Source of the DNA: AV80 sp035536995
GTDB lineage: Bacteria; Verrucomicrobiota; Verrucomicrobiia; Chthoniobacterales; UBA10450
Reading direction: 5' to 3'
DNA length: 64,000 nucleotides
Assembly: GCA_035536995.1 (NCBI GenBank)
Contig: DATLNB010000022.1
Coordinates: forward strand, 20,708 to 84,707
A program made the position numbers and the translations under genes. Position 1 is the first letter of the stretch, and each line of letters starts with the position of its first letter. The notes beneath the pieces were generated by a model. It saw nothing but the letters and a program-made list of their open reading frames with translations. It was not told the origin of the DNA and made no database searches. Positions 8,740-17,426 of this stretch are shown here, piece by piece.

Positions 8740-9870
8740 TTAGTCTTCGGTGTAAAGCGCATCGATCAGGCGAAGCGATTTCTCGTTAGGCAGTAGCGAT
8801 CGTTCCATCTGGTTCATGACGTAGGCGAACGCAAGGCCGCTCCCGGGGTCGGCGAAAGCATTGCTGCCACCGGCGCCGGGATGACCAAAAGCGGCAGGCG
8901 ACGGCCCGAAGATTCGGCGCGCGCTTTCCGGGGCGTCCTTCATGAAGCCAGCCGAGAAAGCAGTAGGGATCTGGAAAATCGCGTCCACCCCGGAAGCCAG
9001 CGGCGTTGTCATCAAGGCGACCGTCTCGGGTTCGAAGTAGCGCTGGCCGTCTAAGTCGCCGCCATTCGCGAGCATCGCGTAAAACTTCGCGAGAGAAGTA
9101 GCGTTGCCGATTCCGCTAAAAGAAACGATGTCGAGCGCTCGGTTCTCAGGCTTGTTCATCGCGGCGACCGAGTGAAGGCCGGAGGGCGAAGTAAAAGTTT
9201 TGTGCACCAGTGTGCCTGCCGAGGCCAACTCCCGGTAAAAAGCCGCCGGGGTTTGCTCGCCGCCGGCCTTCGCGGCGTAGGTCGTTGCAGCGCGATGATG
9301 CTCGGACTCTGGTAACCCGATCCAGATATCGAGCCCGAGCGGATCGGCGAGGAATTCCCGCCAATACTGGCTGATCCTTTTTCCCGTGACGCGGCGAACA
9401 ATTTCGTCGATCAGGAACCCAAAGGTCCGCGCGTGATAACCGTGCGCGGTTCCGGGCTGCCAGAGTGGTTTCTGTTTTTCCAGAGCGGCAATGACTGAAG
9501 CGTAGTCGAGAATGTCGGTCCGTTCGTCGAGCGCGCTCAGCCCGGCCTGATGGGAAACGAGCTGGCCGAGGGTTCCATGACTTTTACCGGCTTGAGCGAA
9601 CTCCGGCCAGAACTCAGCGACCTGCCGGTCAAGCCCGATCCGGTGTTGCTGCAAAGCATGCAGCAGGCATGCGCTGCCCAAACCTTTCGTTGCGGACCAA
9701 ATGAGGACGAGCGTATCGTCGGTCCAAGCGTGTTGGCGGTTTGCGTCCCGAAATCCGCCGTGCAATTCCAACAGCGGTTTCCCATGCTGCCAAACGGAGA
9801 CGGCCGCTCCGAGCTCTCCGAAGCGGGCGAAGTTTTCGTGGAATAGCTGCTGGAGCGACTCCTGATTCAC
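8740..9870 (-). CDS. Serine hydrolase, beta-lactamase family (class C/esterase type)
   Basis: 376 residues. The catalytic motif S-x-x-K is SATK at residues 59-62, and the second motif with catalytic Tyr is in 'HGYHARTFGFLIDEIV' (Tyr145), the Y-H-A-x-T-F-G form seen in family VIII carboxylesterases and LACTB-like peptidases rather than in resistance beta-lactamases (Y-A/S-N). No signal peptide is visible, so it is probably cytosolic. The C-terminal 'FGHPGAGGSNAFADPGSGLAFAYVMN' carries the usual third-motif region, with HPGAGG in place of KTG. The likely activity is ester or D-peptide hydrolysis; the substrate is unknown. Confidence 0.88.
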   Translation of the reverse strand: MNQESLQQLFHENFARFGELGAAVSVWQHGKPLLELHGGFRDANRQHAWTDDTLVLIWSATKGLGSACLLHALQQHRIGLDRQVAEFWPEFAQAGKSHGTLGQLVSHQAGLSALDERTDILDYASVIAALEKQKPLWQPGTAHGYHARTFGFLIDEIVRRVTGKRISQYWREFLADPLGLDIWIGLPESEHHRAATTYAAKAGGEQTPAAFYRELASAGTLVHKTFTSPSGLHSVAAMNKPENRALDIVSFSGIGNATSLAKFYAMLANGGDLDGQRYFEPETVALMTTPLASGVDAIFQIPTAFSAGFMKDAPESARRIFGPSPAAFGHPGAGGSNAFADPGSGLAFAYVMNQMERSLLPNEKSLRLIDALYTED

Positions 9871-9928
9871 CGTCGAGCGTAAACCAGGGAGGAGGGGTAT
9901 GAAACCGCCGAAGAGTCTCGCTCTTCGA

Positions 9929-10396
9929 TCAAATCACCGCATGGAGCGCCTTCAAATCGGGATCTTTCTTCGCAAGGTCCCGGAAGGAACTGTCCATTTT
10001 AAAACTGATCTGAAGATTTGCTTCGGCATCGTGGACGTTGCCGAGGAGAGCTTCATAGCACCCCATGTTGTAGTAATAGATCGGCTCTTTCAGCAACGCG
10101 ACCGGCCCGGTAATCAGCAGGTTCTTGGCTTCGGCGGTTTTGCCAAGTTGATGGAGGCAAAATCCAGCGTGAAGGAATCCGGCACCGGCATCGGGGGCCA
10201 CCCGGCAGAGCTTTTGGCTCACTCGTAACGCGAGCGCCCATTTTTTTTGGCGCATCAGGTGGTGAAGGCGGAGTTGCAGGACCTCCGGACGGTTTTGATG
10301 GCGTTTATCGATAGCGTCGAGCTCAGCGAGGGACTCTCGGGTCATGCCTAGCTCTGCGTAGCCGCAGGCGGCCTGCAATTGCCATTCGAACTGCAC
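9929..10396 (-). CDS. Small TPR-repeat protein
   Basis: 155 residues, almost entirely tetratricopeptide helices, for example 'FEWQLQAACGYAELGMTRESL', 'GAGFLHAGFCLHQLGKTAEA' and 'PIYYYNMGCYEALLGNVHDAE'. No signal peptide or membrane segment, so a cytosolic interaction protein. It lies about 55 bases downstream of the pepF gene on the same strand and may be its second cistron. No specific family is recognised. Confidence 0.75.
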   Translation of the reverse strand: MQFEWQLQAACGYAELGMTRESLAELDAIDKRHQNRPEVLQLRLHHLMRQKKWALALRVSQKLCRVAPDAGAGFLHAGFCLHQLGKTAEAKNLLITGPVALLKEPIYYYNMGCYEALLGNVHDAEANLQISFKMDSSFRDLAKKDPDLKALHAVI

Positions 10397-10452
10397 GTGG
10401 ACTGGTTAAGCACACCGCTTGCCAGTCCCCGCGCGCAGAGCGGAGCGATCGT

Positions 10453-12252
10453 TTACAGAAGCAGCGCTTCGAGCTCGCTCAGCCGGCGCTCGAAGAGGCG
10501 GAGAGTGCTCTCGATCGGAGCAGGCGTTGTCATATCGACGCCGGCCGCCCGTAGAGTCTCCAGGGGAAACTTCGAGCCGCCCGATTTCAGAAAGCCGAGG
10601 TAAGCCTCTACACTGCCGGGTTTTCCGGACAAGACTTGTTCGGACAGGGCGACGGCGGCCGAGATGCCAGTCGCATATTTATAAACATAAAACGCGTTGT
10701 AGAAATGCGGGATGCGCAGGCATTCCAAGTCGAGTTGGGGATCGAGGACGACGTCCCTGCCGAAATAGATTTGGAGAAGGCTTCGATATTCCGATTTAAA
10801 GACGTTCAAGGTGAGGGCGTCGCCCCGCTCCTCGACGGCGTGGATGATTTTCTCAAATTCCGCGAACATCGTCTGCCGGAAGAGCGTACCGCGAATATCG
10901 TCGATCTGGCGGTTGATGATGTAAGCCCGCATCTTTTTATCGTCGGTTTTCTCGAGAAGATGGTGGGTGAGGAGCTCTTCGTTGAAGGTTGAAGCCACTT
11001 CCGCAAGGAAGATCGGGTAACTATAGTCCTGGAAGCGCTGCGATCCCTGAGAGAACCAGGTGTGCATGGAGTGGCCAGCCTCGTGGGCGAGGGTGTAAAC
11101 GTCGGAAAAGACGTCCTCCTTATAATTCATCAGGATGTATGGGGGCGCGCCAAAGCTGCTGGATGAGAAGGCGCCGCTGCGTTTGCCCTTTGTTTCGTAC
11201 CGATCGCACCAGCGCCCGCCCAAACCTTCGGCGAGAGCAGCGGTGTATTCGGAACCAAGGGGCTCAAAGGCTGCCACGTTGGTCTCAATGGCCTGATCAA
11301 AAGTGACGTGCGATTCAACTTCGGGCACCAGCGGGACGTAGGTGTCGTATTGGTGCAGCTCGTCCAGCCCGAGGACGCGCCTCCGCAGCTCGTAATAGCG
11401 AAACAACGGCTTGAGGTTTGCCCGGACGGCCGCCGTCAGTCCGTCATAGACCGCGACAGGGATGTCGTCGCGGAAAAGGGATGCCTCCAAGGCGGAAGGA
11501 TAATTCCGAGCCCGGGCCCGGAAAACGTCCGCCTTGACTGAATAGGCGAGGGAAGCTGCAAGGGTGAACTGATGATCCTGAAATTCGTCGTAGAATTGGT
11601 GGAACGCCCGTTTCCGCAGGTCGTGATCGCGCTTCACCAAAAACGAGCTGTAGGAACTCTGGGTGAGCGGTCGTGCTTCGCCTTTCTCATCAACCAGCGC
11701 GCCAAACTTCATGTCGACGTCGGTCAGCTGTGAAAACGTCTCGTCGTAGCCGTCAAGAGCGGCGCTGCCGAGCGCGAGAAGCCGTTCCTCCGGCTCCGAC
11801 AGAATGTGCGGCTTCATTCGCCGAATCTTCTTCAGCGCTGTCCGCCATTCCGCCAGAACCGGCTCCTCCACGAAGCGCGCAAACGAGTCATCTGGAATGG
11901 CCTGGATCTCCGGGCCGAGGAAGGACGCAGCCTCGCTGATTTTTGTGAGCAGATTCTGCAACTGCCCCATCCGGGCCAGGAAGTCGGGGTTTGCGCTGTC
12001 TTCGGCCAGCTGAAGGGATGCGTAATGGAAGAGGCGCTCGATTTTCAGGTCGAGCGATTTTTCGAACTCGAGACAGGCGGCCATTGAGTCGGCGGACCTC
12101 CCGAGGGCCCCCTTCCAGTCCGAGATCTTGGAGTAAGTATTTTGAACCCAGAGGAAATCTTCGCGCCACTTCTCGGCGTTAACGAAAAGGCGAGTGAGAT
12201 CCCATTTGTCTGATTCGGGAAGGTCGGAGCGGGTCAGGACTTTTGCTGTCAT
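10453..12252 (-). CDS. pepF: M3 family oligoendopeptidase F
   Basis: 599 residues, typical for PepF, a cytosolic zinc metallopeptidase that cuts short oligopeptides. The zinc and catalytic motif HEAGH is at residues 390-394 (followed by SMHTWFSQ), with the downstream zinc Glu in 'FLAEVASTFNEELL'. The C-terminal tail with 'FYVYKYATGISAAVALSEQVL' is the conserved PepF end. The ATG at 12252 (MTAKVLTRSDLPESDKWDL) is chosen because PepF proteins begin just before 'W-L--L'. The longer open frame upstream passes through repeat DNA at 12270-12301. Confidence 0.95.
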   Translation of the reverse strand: MTAKVLTRSDLPESDKWDLTRLFVNAEKWREDFLWVQNTYSKISDWKGALGRSADSMAACLEFEKSLDLKIERLFHYASLQLAEDSANPDFLARMGQLQNLLTKISEAASFLGPEIQAIPDDSFARFVEEPVLAEWRTALKKIRRMKPHILSEPEERLLALGSAALDGYDETFSQLTDVDMKFGALVDEKGEARPLTQSSYSSFLVKRDHDLRKRAFHQFYDEFQDHQFTLAASLAYSVKADVFRARARNYPSALEASLFRDDIPVAVYDGLTAAVRANLKPLFRYYELRRRVLGLDELHQYDTYVPLVPEVESHVTFDQAIETNVAAFEPLGSEYTAALAEGLGGRWCDRYETKGKRSGAFSSSSFGAPPYILMNYKEDVFSDVYTLAHEAGHSMHTWFSQGSQRFQDYSYPIFLAEVASTFNEELLTHHLLEKTDDKKMRAYIINRQIDDIRGTLFRQTMFAEFEKIIHAVEERGDALTLNVFKSEYRSLLQIYFGRDVVLDPQLDLECLRIPHFYNAFYVYKYATGISAAVALSEQVLSGKPGSVEAYLGFLKSGGSKFPLETLRAAGVDMTTPAPIESTLRLFERRLSELEALLL

Positions 12253-12269
12253 TTCAGGAAAGGCCGCAA

Positions 12270-12301
12270 ACGTCCAACGTCGGAAGCCCAACGTCCAACG
12301 T
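12270..12301. repeat. Direct repeat ACGTCCAACGT (two copies)
   Basis: ACGTCCAACGT occurs at 12270-12280 and 12291-12301, separated by 10 bases. It belongs to the 'AACGTCCAACGTC' type of intergenic phrase and sits just upstream of pepF and at the end of the uracil-DNA glycosylase gene on the same strand. Confidence 0.7.
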
Positions 12302-12315
12302 GGAATTTCGGAGGC

Positions 12316-12972
12316 TCAATCAGGCGGCAGCGTTTTTTGCAACGCAGGATGGCGGGCGATTCGTCTCATGGCTTTGCCAAGGAGCCCGAGACCGGGCGGA
12401 ATCCGATGCCAGGGCGAGGCGCCGGACGGATGGGGTAGCGGAATCAAGTCGCAGCACAGGTGTTCGTCGCGGATTTGGAAGCTGCGCCCGACGACCTGGT
12501 CCAGCTTTTCGACGGCGAGGAACTGGGCAATCGCAAGTTTGCCGACAGGTATTATCAAATCAGGCTCGAGCAGCCTGAACTCGTCGTTCATCCAGGTAGA
12601 GCAATTTCTGATTTCGTCGGGCGCTGGGACCCTGTCCCCCCCGCTCAGTGTTTTGCCTGGAAAACAGCGGCAGACGGCCGCGAAATATATTCTTCTGCGG
12701 ACCTCGTCTTCGGTCAGTCCGCAGTATTGCTGGAACCAGCCGAAGAGAGTGCGCCCGGCGGTCCAGGCGAAGGGCCTGGCCAGCACGGGTTCTTTAATTC
12801 CAGGGGCTTGGCCGATGAGCATGACTTTGCTCAGGATCGGCCCGCCTGAGACGGGCGGAGGAATCATGCGAGGGCAGCGACGACATTGGCGCAGACGATC
12901 TACATGTTGCTGCAGGAGGCGCAGCCGCCGCGACGGCCGAGGTTGGGCCGTGTTTTGTGGCAGATCATGCAC
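12316..12972 (-). CDS. Uracil-DNA glycosylase superfamily protein (family 4/5-like)
   Basis: 218 residues. It removes uracil or related damaged bases from DNA in base-excision repair. The first catalytic motif is 'VMLIGQAPGIKEPVLARPFAW' region with GQAPG near residue 54-58. The second motif is 'PLPHPSGASPWHR' near residues 181-193, with the HPS typical of families 4 and 5. Cysteines in 'CRRCPRM' near residue 30, 'AAVCRCFPGK' near 100 and 'CC' near 173 suggest an iron-sulfur cluster as in those families. It is followed by pepF on the same strand about 60 bases away. It may be active on substrates other than uracil; family 5 is my preferred reading because motif 1 lacks an acidic residue after GQAPG. 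Confidence 0.85.
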   Translation of the reverse strand: MHDLPQNTAQPRPSRRLRLLQQHVDRLRQCRRCPRMIPPPVSGGPILSKVMLIGQAPGIKEPVLARPFAWTAGRTLFGWFQQYCGLTEDEVRRRIYFAAVCRCFPGKTLSGGDRVPAPDEIRNCSTWMNDEFRLLEPDLIIPVGKLAIAQFLAVEKLDQVVGRSFQIRDEHLCCDLIPLPHPSGASPWHRIPPGLGLLGKAMRRIARHPALQKTLPPD

Positions 12973-13084
12973 GCAGAAAAATATCGCGGATCGGCGGTTT
13001 ACAATCGTGGTTTCACGGCCTCGATGTTTGTAGAGTGCGGCTCCTTGATAACGGGCGGGCCACGCTGAAAGTTCTCGCCAGAAA

Positions 13085-14047
13085 ATGGCAGTGCAATTCA
13101 GAGATTATTACGAAACCCTTGGCGTTCCGAAGACGGCGAGCGACGACGATATCCGCAAGGCGTTTCGGAAACTCGCCCGCAAATACCATCCGGATGTAAA
13201 CAAGGACAAGGCGGCTGCTGAAGAAAAATTCAAGCAGCTCAACGAAGCGTACGAAGTCCTGGGCGATCCCGACAAACGACGGAAGTACGACGAGCTCGGC
13301 GCGAATTGGAACCAGCCGGGCGGCGGGTTCCAGCCGCCACCCGGATATGGCGGCCAGCCCGGAGGCGGATTTCGGCGGTACTCAACAGGGGACGGCGGCG
13401 GAATCGATTTCGAGTTTGGCGGAACTGGTTTCAGTGATTTCTTCGAAGCGTTTTTCGGCGGAGGCCGGCAGGCCGGTTTTGGCGGCTCGGGTTTCGGGCA
13501 GCGCCCTGCAGAAGCAGCACGCGGGAACGATGTGGAGGCCGACATCATGGTCACGCTCGAAGAAGCGCTCCACGGCTCGAAGCGGCCGATTTCGCTCCGG
13601 CGCGGCAATTCAAACAAGGTCGAGTCGTACCAGGTGAAGATCCCGAAAGGCGTTCACGAGGGGCAACGAATCCGCCTTGCCGGGCAGGGGGAAGCTGGCG
13701 CGGGCGGCGGCAAAAGCGGTGACCTCTTCCTCCGGGTGCGGCTCGCGCGCCACCCGGATTTTACAATTGAAGGGGCCGATTTGATTCATGAAACAAAGCT
13801 CCCGCCCTGGCAGGCCGCGCTTGGTGGCGAGCTTCAGGTGCCGACCCTCGAGGGACATGCCCGGCTAAAGATCCCGCCGGGAACGCAGGGCGGCCAGCGA
13901 TTCCGCCTCCGCGGCCATGGACTTCCAACGGCTTCGGGCCCGCGTGGCGACCTTCTGGTGCTGACCCAAATTCAAATCCCGAAAAAGGTCACAGAGCGAG
14001 AGCACGAAATCTGGAGCGAATTGGCCAAGCTGCACGGCGCCAGTTAG
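13085..14047 (+). CDS. DnaJ/CbpA-type J-domain co-chaperone
   Basis: 320 residues. It stimulates DnaK and presents clients. J-domain at residues 4-70 with HPD at 35-37. A Gly/Phe-rich linker spans about 75-150 ('GGGFQPPPGYGGQPGGGF'). The C-terminal substrate-binding domains begin near 'DVEADIMVTLEEALHG' and end near 'LLVLTQIQIP'. There is no CxxCxGxG zinc finger, so it is a class B (CbpA-like) protein, not DnaJ itself. It stands alone on its strand, divergent from the uracil-DNA glycosylase gene and about 50 bases before rpiB. No CIRCE or other heat-shock operator was recognised upstream. Confidence 0.93.
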   Translation: MAVQFRDYYETLGVPKTASDDDIRKAFRKLARKYHPDVNKDKAAAEEKFKQLNEAYEVLGDPDKRRKYDELGANWNQPGGGFQPPPGYGGQPGGGFRRYSTGDGGGIDFEFGGTGFSDFFEAFFGGGRQAGFGGSGFGQRPAEAARGNDVEADIMVTLEEALHGSKRPISLRRGNSNKVESYQVKIPKGVHEGQRIRLAGQGEAGAGGGKSGDLFLRVRLARHPDFTIEGADLIHETKLPPWQAALGGELQVPTLEGHARLKIPPGTQGGQRFRLRGHGLPTASGPRGDLLVLTQIQIPKKVTEREHEIWSELAKLHGAS

Positions 14048-14094
14048 AGCTTTCGCTCGACAGTGCGGCGTCGCGATGATTAGAAACGCGCCGT

Positions 14095-14526
14095 ATGAAG
14101 ATTGCGCTCGGAACAGATCACGCCGGGTATCATTACAAGGAAAAGGTCAAGGCGCTCCTCGCTGAGCTTGGCCATGAGGTAAAGGATTTCGGCACCTTCA
14201 GCACTGACGCGGTGGATTATCCGCTCTTTATCCGCCCGGCGGCTGGGGCGGTGGTAAACGGTGACTGCGAGCGCGCGATTGTTTTCGGAGGGTCGGGAAA
14301 CGGGGAAGCCATGGCGGCAAACAAAGTGCCGGGGGTGCGTTGCGCTCTTTGTTGGAATGAGGAAACAGCACGGCTATCGCGGCAGCATAACGACGCTAAT
14401 GTCCTTTCCATGGGCGAACGCGTCATCCCGGAGGAGACAGCCCTCGCGATTGTCCGGGTTTGGTTGACTACCGAGTTTGAGGGTGGCCGCCACGCCCAGC
14501 GGATCGCCCTGCTCGACCAGGCTTAA
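14095..14526 (+). CDS. rpiB: Ribose-5-phosphate isomerase B
   Basis: 143 residues. Interconverts ribose-5-phosphate and ribulose-5-phosphate in the pentose phosphate pathway. The N-terminal 'KIALGTDHAGYHYKE' carries the Asp-His pair at 8-9. The active-site loop is 'VFGGSGNGEAMAANKVPGVRC', the mycobacterial form with Gly in place of the catalytic Cys of the E. coli enzyme and a Glu as the probable base. The conserved 'HNDANVLSMGERV' follows. The last codons overlap the convergent ubiA-like gene by 4 bases. Confidence 0.93.
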   Translation: MKIALGTDHAGYHYKEKVKALLAELGHEVKDFGTFSTDAVDYPLFIRPAAGAVVNGDCERAIVFGGSGNGEAMAANKVPGVRCALCWNEETARLSRQHNDANVLSMGERVIPEETALAIVRVWLTTEFEGGRHAQRIALLDQA

Positions 14527-15389
14527 AAGCATCGGTCGACGGCGACCGCGCCCACGAATACCACGCTGACGAAGGCGTTGCTCTGGAAAAACGCCCGGTT
14601 GATCGCGGCCAGGTCAAGCCGCCGGACGCTCAGGTGTTCGTAGATCAAGGCGCCGGCGACGAACGGCAGGGCCGCGTAATAGGCGACCCCCAGCCCGGCG
14701 GAGACGCCAAAACCAATCAGCGCGCCGAACATCAACAGATGTAAACCTTGCGCGACGCGCAAACTTGTCGGCGGCCCAAGCCGCACGACCAGCGAATGCA
14801 AGCCTTCGCGCCGATCGAATTCGACGTCCTGGATCGCGTAGATCAAATCGAAGCCTGCCACCCAGCAAACCACCCCGGTACCCAAGATGAGAGGCGGCAG
14901 AGCAAGGGTGCCGGTCTGCGCAATCCAAGCGCCTGCCGGGGCGACCGAGAGCGCGAGGCCGAGGAAAAAGTGGGTGGCGTTCGTGAAGCGTTTCGTGAGG
15001 GAATAAAAAAAGATTATGGCCAGAGCAACCGGTGCGAGGATGCCTGCCGTCCGGTTGATCGCGGCACTGGCGACGAGAAACGCAGCGCTCGTAACGAACA
15101 ACAGCACCCAGGCCAAAGACTTCGGCATTAAGCGGTGCCGGCCAGCTGTGCGCGGGTTTCGACGGTCTATTTGCCAGTCGACGAGACGATTGAAAAGCAT
15201 CGCGGCCGTTCTTGCCAGCACCATGCAGGCGACGACAAGGCACCCCACGCGAAGGGATGGGCGACCGTTCGCGGCGACAAGCAACGCGCCTAGCGCGAAC
15301 GGCAAGGCGAAAATGGTGTGAGAAAAACGGATCAGCTCCAGGAAACCAGTGATTGGGCCTTTCGAACCTCTTAAGGCGTCCGCTTCCAT
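14523..15389 (-). CDS. UbiA-family prenyltransferase, probable MqnP/UbiA
   Basis: 288 residues, polytopic membrane protein with about eight hydrophobic helices. It attaches a polyprenyl chain to an aromatic acid in quinone synthesis. The two Asp-rich motifs are 'NRLVDWQIDRRNPRTAGR' near residue 66 and 'YAIQDVEFDRREGLHS' near 186, which bind the Mg-diphosphate. The early 'GFLELIRFSHTIFALPFALGALL' is typical of the 4-hydroxybenzoate/futalosine-pathway group. Menaquinone by the futalosine route is plausible in this phylum, but no other quinone genes are near. It is followed upstream on the same strand by the MBL-like gene, 8 bases or so apart, probably one operon. Confidence 0.9.
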   Translation of the reverse strand: MEADALRGSKGPITGFLELIRFSHTIFALPFALGALLVAANGRPSLRVGCLVVACMVLARTAAMLFNRLVDWQIDRRNPRTAGRHRLMPKSLAWVLLFVTSAAFLVASAAINRTAGILAPVALAIIFFYSLTKRFTNATHFFLGLALSVAPAGAWIAQTGTLALPPLILGTGVVCWVAGFDLIYAIQDVEFDRREGLHSLVVRLGPPTSLRVAQGLHLLMFGALIGFGVSAGLGVAYYAALPFVAGALIYEHLSVRRLDLAAINRAFFQSNAFVSVVFVGAVAVDRCF

Positions 15390-15397
15390 GGACTTTG

Positions 15398-16015
15398 TCA
15401 GGAACTGCTCGCCAGGAGTTGTTCTAGGCGCACCCGGGCGTTGCTGACAAGCGGGGTCCCGTGCGCGAAAAGCATTCGCTCGAATCGATAATCGAGAAGG
15501 CTTTCGAGCGATCGCCGCATCAGTCTGGCATTAGTGCAGTATTTGGCCGGAAGAAGGGAAAAACCGTACGGGTCAAGATTGATCAGGGCGTCGCCGATAA
15601 GCATGGTTCCTCCTTGGCTCGCAAAGTGAAGCGCGGTTTCCCCTGCGGGCGCTCCCGGCACCGGGATGGCCGTTAATTCCGCGCACTTTTCCTGAGCTGA
15701 GGAGACTGGTTGGCAGCGACCCGCAGGCCTCGATTCAGAGGGCGTTTTACCGCCAAAAACCGGTACCCGAAAGCGCTCCGCGAACGCGTCTGTGGCGCGT
15801 TCATGGTTTTCGTTAGTCACGACGATTCCGGCGATCTCATGCCTGGCCCCGACCTCCTCGAGGGACTCGCGCTCCAGCGGGATCGGATCGATAAAAAAGA
15901 GCCCGCTCTGGGTGTCGACGGCCGACGAGCAAAGATCGGCTTTTACCTTCGGATCGAAGGCCTGCCAGAAATAGATGCCGGGCGCGATGAGGGCGATTTC
16001 CGTAGCCATTGCCAT
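15398..16015 (-). CDS. Metallo-beta-lactamase-fold-like protein lacking the zinc motif
   Basis: 205 residues from ATG 16015, chosen for a GGAGG 12 bases upstream; ATGs at 16009 and 16027 are alternatives. The layout follows MBL-fold proteins: an early strand region 'GIYFWQAFDPKVKADLCSSA', 'LFFIDPIPL', 'GIVVTNENHERATDAFA', 'GETALHFASQGGTMLIGDALI' and 'LLFAHGTPLVS'. The normal HxHxDH is reduced to 'TNENHERAT', so only one His remains and zinc catalysis is unlikely. It could bind a ligand or be a decayed enzyme. It immediately precedes the ubiA-like gene on the same strand and may be co-transcribed with it. Confidence 0.7.
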   Translation of the reverse strand: MAMATEIALIAPGIYFWQAFDPKVKADLCSSAVDTQSGLFFIDPIPLERESLEEVGARHEIAGIVVTNENHERATDAFAERFRVPVFGGKTPSESRPAGRCQPVSSAQEKCAELTAIPVPGAPAGETALHFASQGGTMLIGDALINLDPYGFSLLPAKYCTNARLMRRSLESLLDYRFERMLFAHGTPLVSNARVRLEQLLASSS

Positions 16016-16119
16016 GGGGTTGAGCATCCTCCAACCGACGAACCTCCTCAAGACCGGGGGGGAACCAAGGAGGAAAGGACTGGCACCATAGGTGCTATAC
16101 GGAATATAATTACCATAAC

Positions 16120-17343
16120 ATGATCACCTTCTCCTACCAAGCCCGAGATATGTCCGGGAAGATCGTTTCCGGCATCCAAGATGCCTTGAACGAGGACAAC
16201 GCCGTCACCAGCCTCATGAGTCGTGGCTTGATGGTGCTGTCTCTTCAGCAAAAGTCCGTCGCCAGCAAGACCCGTAAGAAAACCTGGACGGTAAAAGAAA
16301 CCGACCTCGTTTTGTTTACCCGCCAGCTCTCGACCATGATCGAGGCCGGCATTTCGCTCGTCCAGGCCCTCACCGCCCTCTACGACCAGTGCGACCCAAA
16401 GCGGCAAAAGAACCTGCGCCATATCATTAGCGATGTGACCACCCGCGTCCAAGGCGGTGAAACTTTCCACGAATCAATCGCGAAACATCCGCGCGTTTTC
16501 GATCGACTGTTCGTCAGCATGGTCAAAGCTGGCGAGCACGGCGGCTTGCTGGCTGAGATTCTCGATCGTCTGGCGGGCTTCCTCGAAGCCAGCGCCCGGT
16601 TGAGGAAGAAGATCAAGTCCGCGATGACCTACCCGGTCATTGTCATCTGTATTGCGATGGGAATCACTACGTTCCTGATCGTGAAGGTCGTCCCGATCTT
16701 CGGCGAGATTTTCAAGGATTTCGGTTCGCAGCTGCCGGCGCCAACCCAGTTCTTGATCGACGTCAGCGATTTCATGCGCGGCCAATGGTATTTTCTGCTG
16801 CTTGGAATCGGCGGCACTTTCTTCGGCATCCGCACCTTCCTCCGGACAACTCGCGGAAAACAACTTTGGGACCGCTGGAAGCTGAAGCTGCCCGTGTTTG
16901 GTCCTCTCATTCATAAGATCTGCATGTCGCGTTTCGCGCGAACGTTTGCCCAGCTGATCCGCAGCGGTGTGCCGATTCTCGAAGTACTCGACATCGTAGG
17001 CGGTGCCTCGGGCAACCATGTCGTCGAGACAAGCATCAACGGCGTGAGCGGCGACGTAGAGAAAGGTGACAACCTTTCTGTCGCACTTTCCAAGAAGCCA
17101 ATCTTCCCGCCGATGATGCTGCGAATGGTCGCGGCCGGTGAAGCGACGGGCAAAATCGACACCATGCTCGAGAAGATGGCCGACTTCTGGGACGAAGAAA
17201 TCGAAGCCATGCTCGACGCCCTGACGTCGTTGATCGAGCCAATGTTGATCGTCTTTCTCGGTGTGATCGTGGGTGGAATCGTGATCGCGATGTTCCTGCC
17301 GATCTTCAAGCTCAACGAAGTGGTTTCGCAGAGCAAAAACTAG
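16120..17343 (+). CDS. Type II secretion/type IV pilus inner-membrane platform protein (PilC/GspF)
   Basis: 407 residues, the usual length. Inner-membrane platform protein on which the assembly ATPase works in type IV pilus or type II secretion machines. Two T2SF domains are visible: residues about 65-190 ('FTRQLSTMIEAGISLVQALTAL') and about 268-395 ('FARTFAQLIRSGVPILEVLDIV', 'MVAAGEATGKIDTMLEKMADF'). Each is followed by hydrophobic helices ('TYPVIVICIAMGITTFLIVKVVPIF', 'PMLIVFLGVIVGGIVIAMFLPIF'). It is an orphan: no pilB, pilT, pilM or gsp gene lies in the window. A strong hairpin follows at 17391. Confidence 0.93.
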   Translation: MITFSYQARDMSGKIVSGIQDALNEDNAVTSLMSRGLMVLSLQQKSVASKTRKKTWTVKETDLVLFTRQLSTMIEAGISLVQALTALYDQCDPKRQKNLRHIISDVTTRVQGGETFHESIAKHPRVFDRLFVSMVKAGEHGGLLAEILDRLAGFLEASARLRKKIKSAMTYPVIVICIAMGITTFLIVKVVPIFGEIFKDFGSQLPAPTQFLIDVSDFMRGQWYFLLLGIGGTFFGIRTFLRTTRGKQLWDRWKLKLPVFGPLIHKICMSRFARTFAQLIRSGVPILEVLDIVGGASGNHVVETSINGVSGDVEKGDNLSVALSKKPIFPPMMLRMVAAGEATGKIDTMLEKMADFWDEEIEAMLDALTSLIEPMLIVFLGVIVGGIVIAMFLPIFKLNEVVSQSKN

Positions 17344-17364
17344 GTTTTCGCAGAGCAAAAGCTA
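17322..17364 (+). repeat. Tandem duplication of ~21 bases across the pilC stop codon
   Basis: Copy 1 (17322-17342) and copy 2 (17343-17364) differ by one inserted T and one A/G change. Copy 1 holds the last codons and stop of the pilC-like gene, so the second copy is a duplicated gene end just after the stop. Confidence 0.8.
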
Positions 17365-17390
17365 AGGAGAAGCCTCGCTCATGTGTGGGA

Positions 17391-17416
17391 GGAGTGGGAT
17401 CGAAAGGTCCCACTCC
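17391..17416 (+). terminator. Hairpin after pilC-like gene
   Basis: Perfect 9-base stem: GGAGTGGGA (17391-17399) pairs with TCCCACTCC (17408-17416), with an 8-base loop and a short TTTC after it. It lies between the convergent pilC-like and helicase genes and can serve either. Confidence 0.65.
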
Positions 17417-17426
17417 TTTCGCGTTT

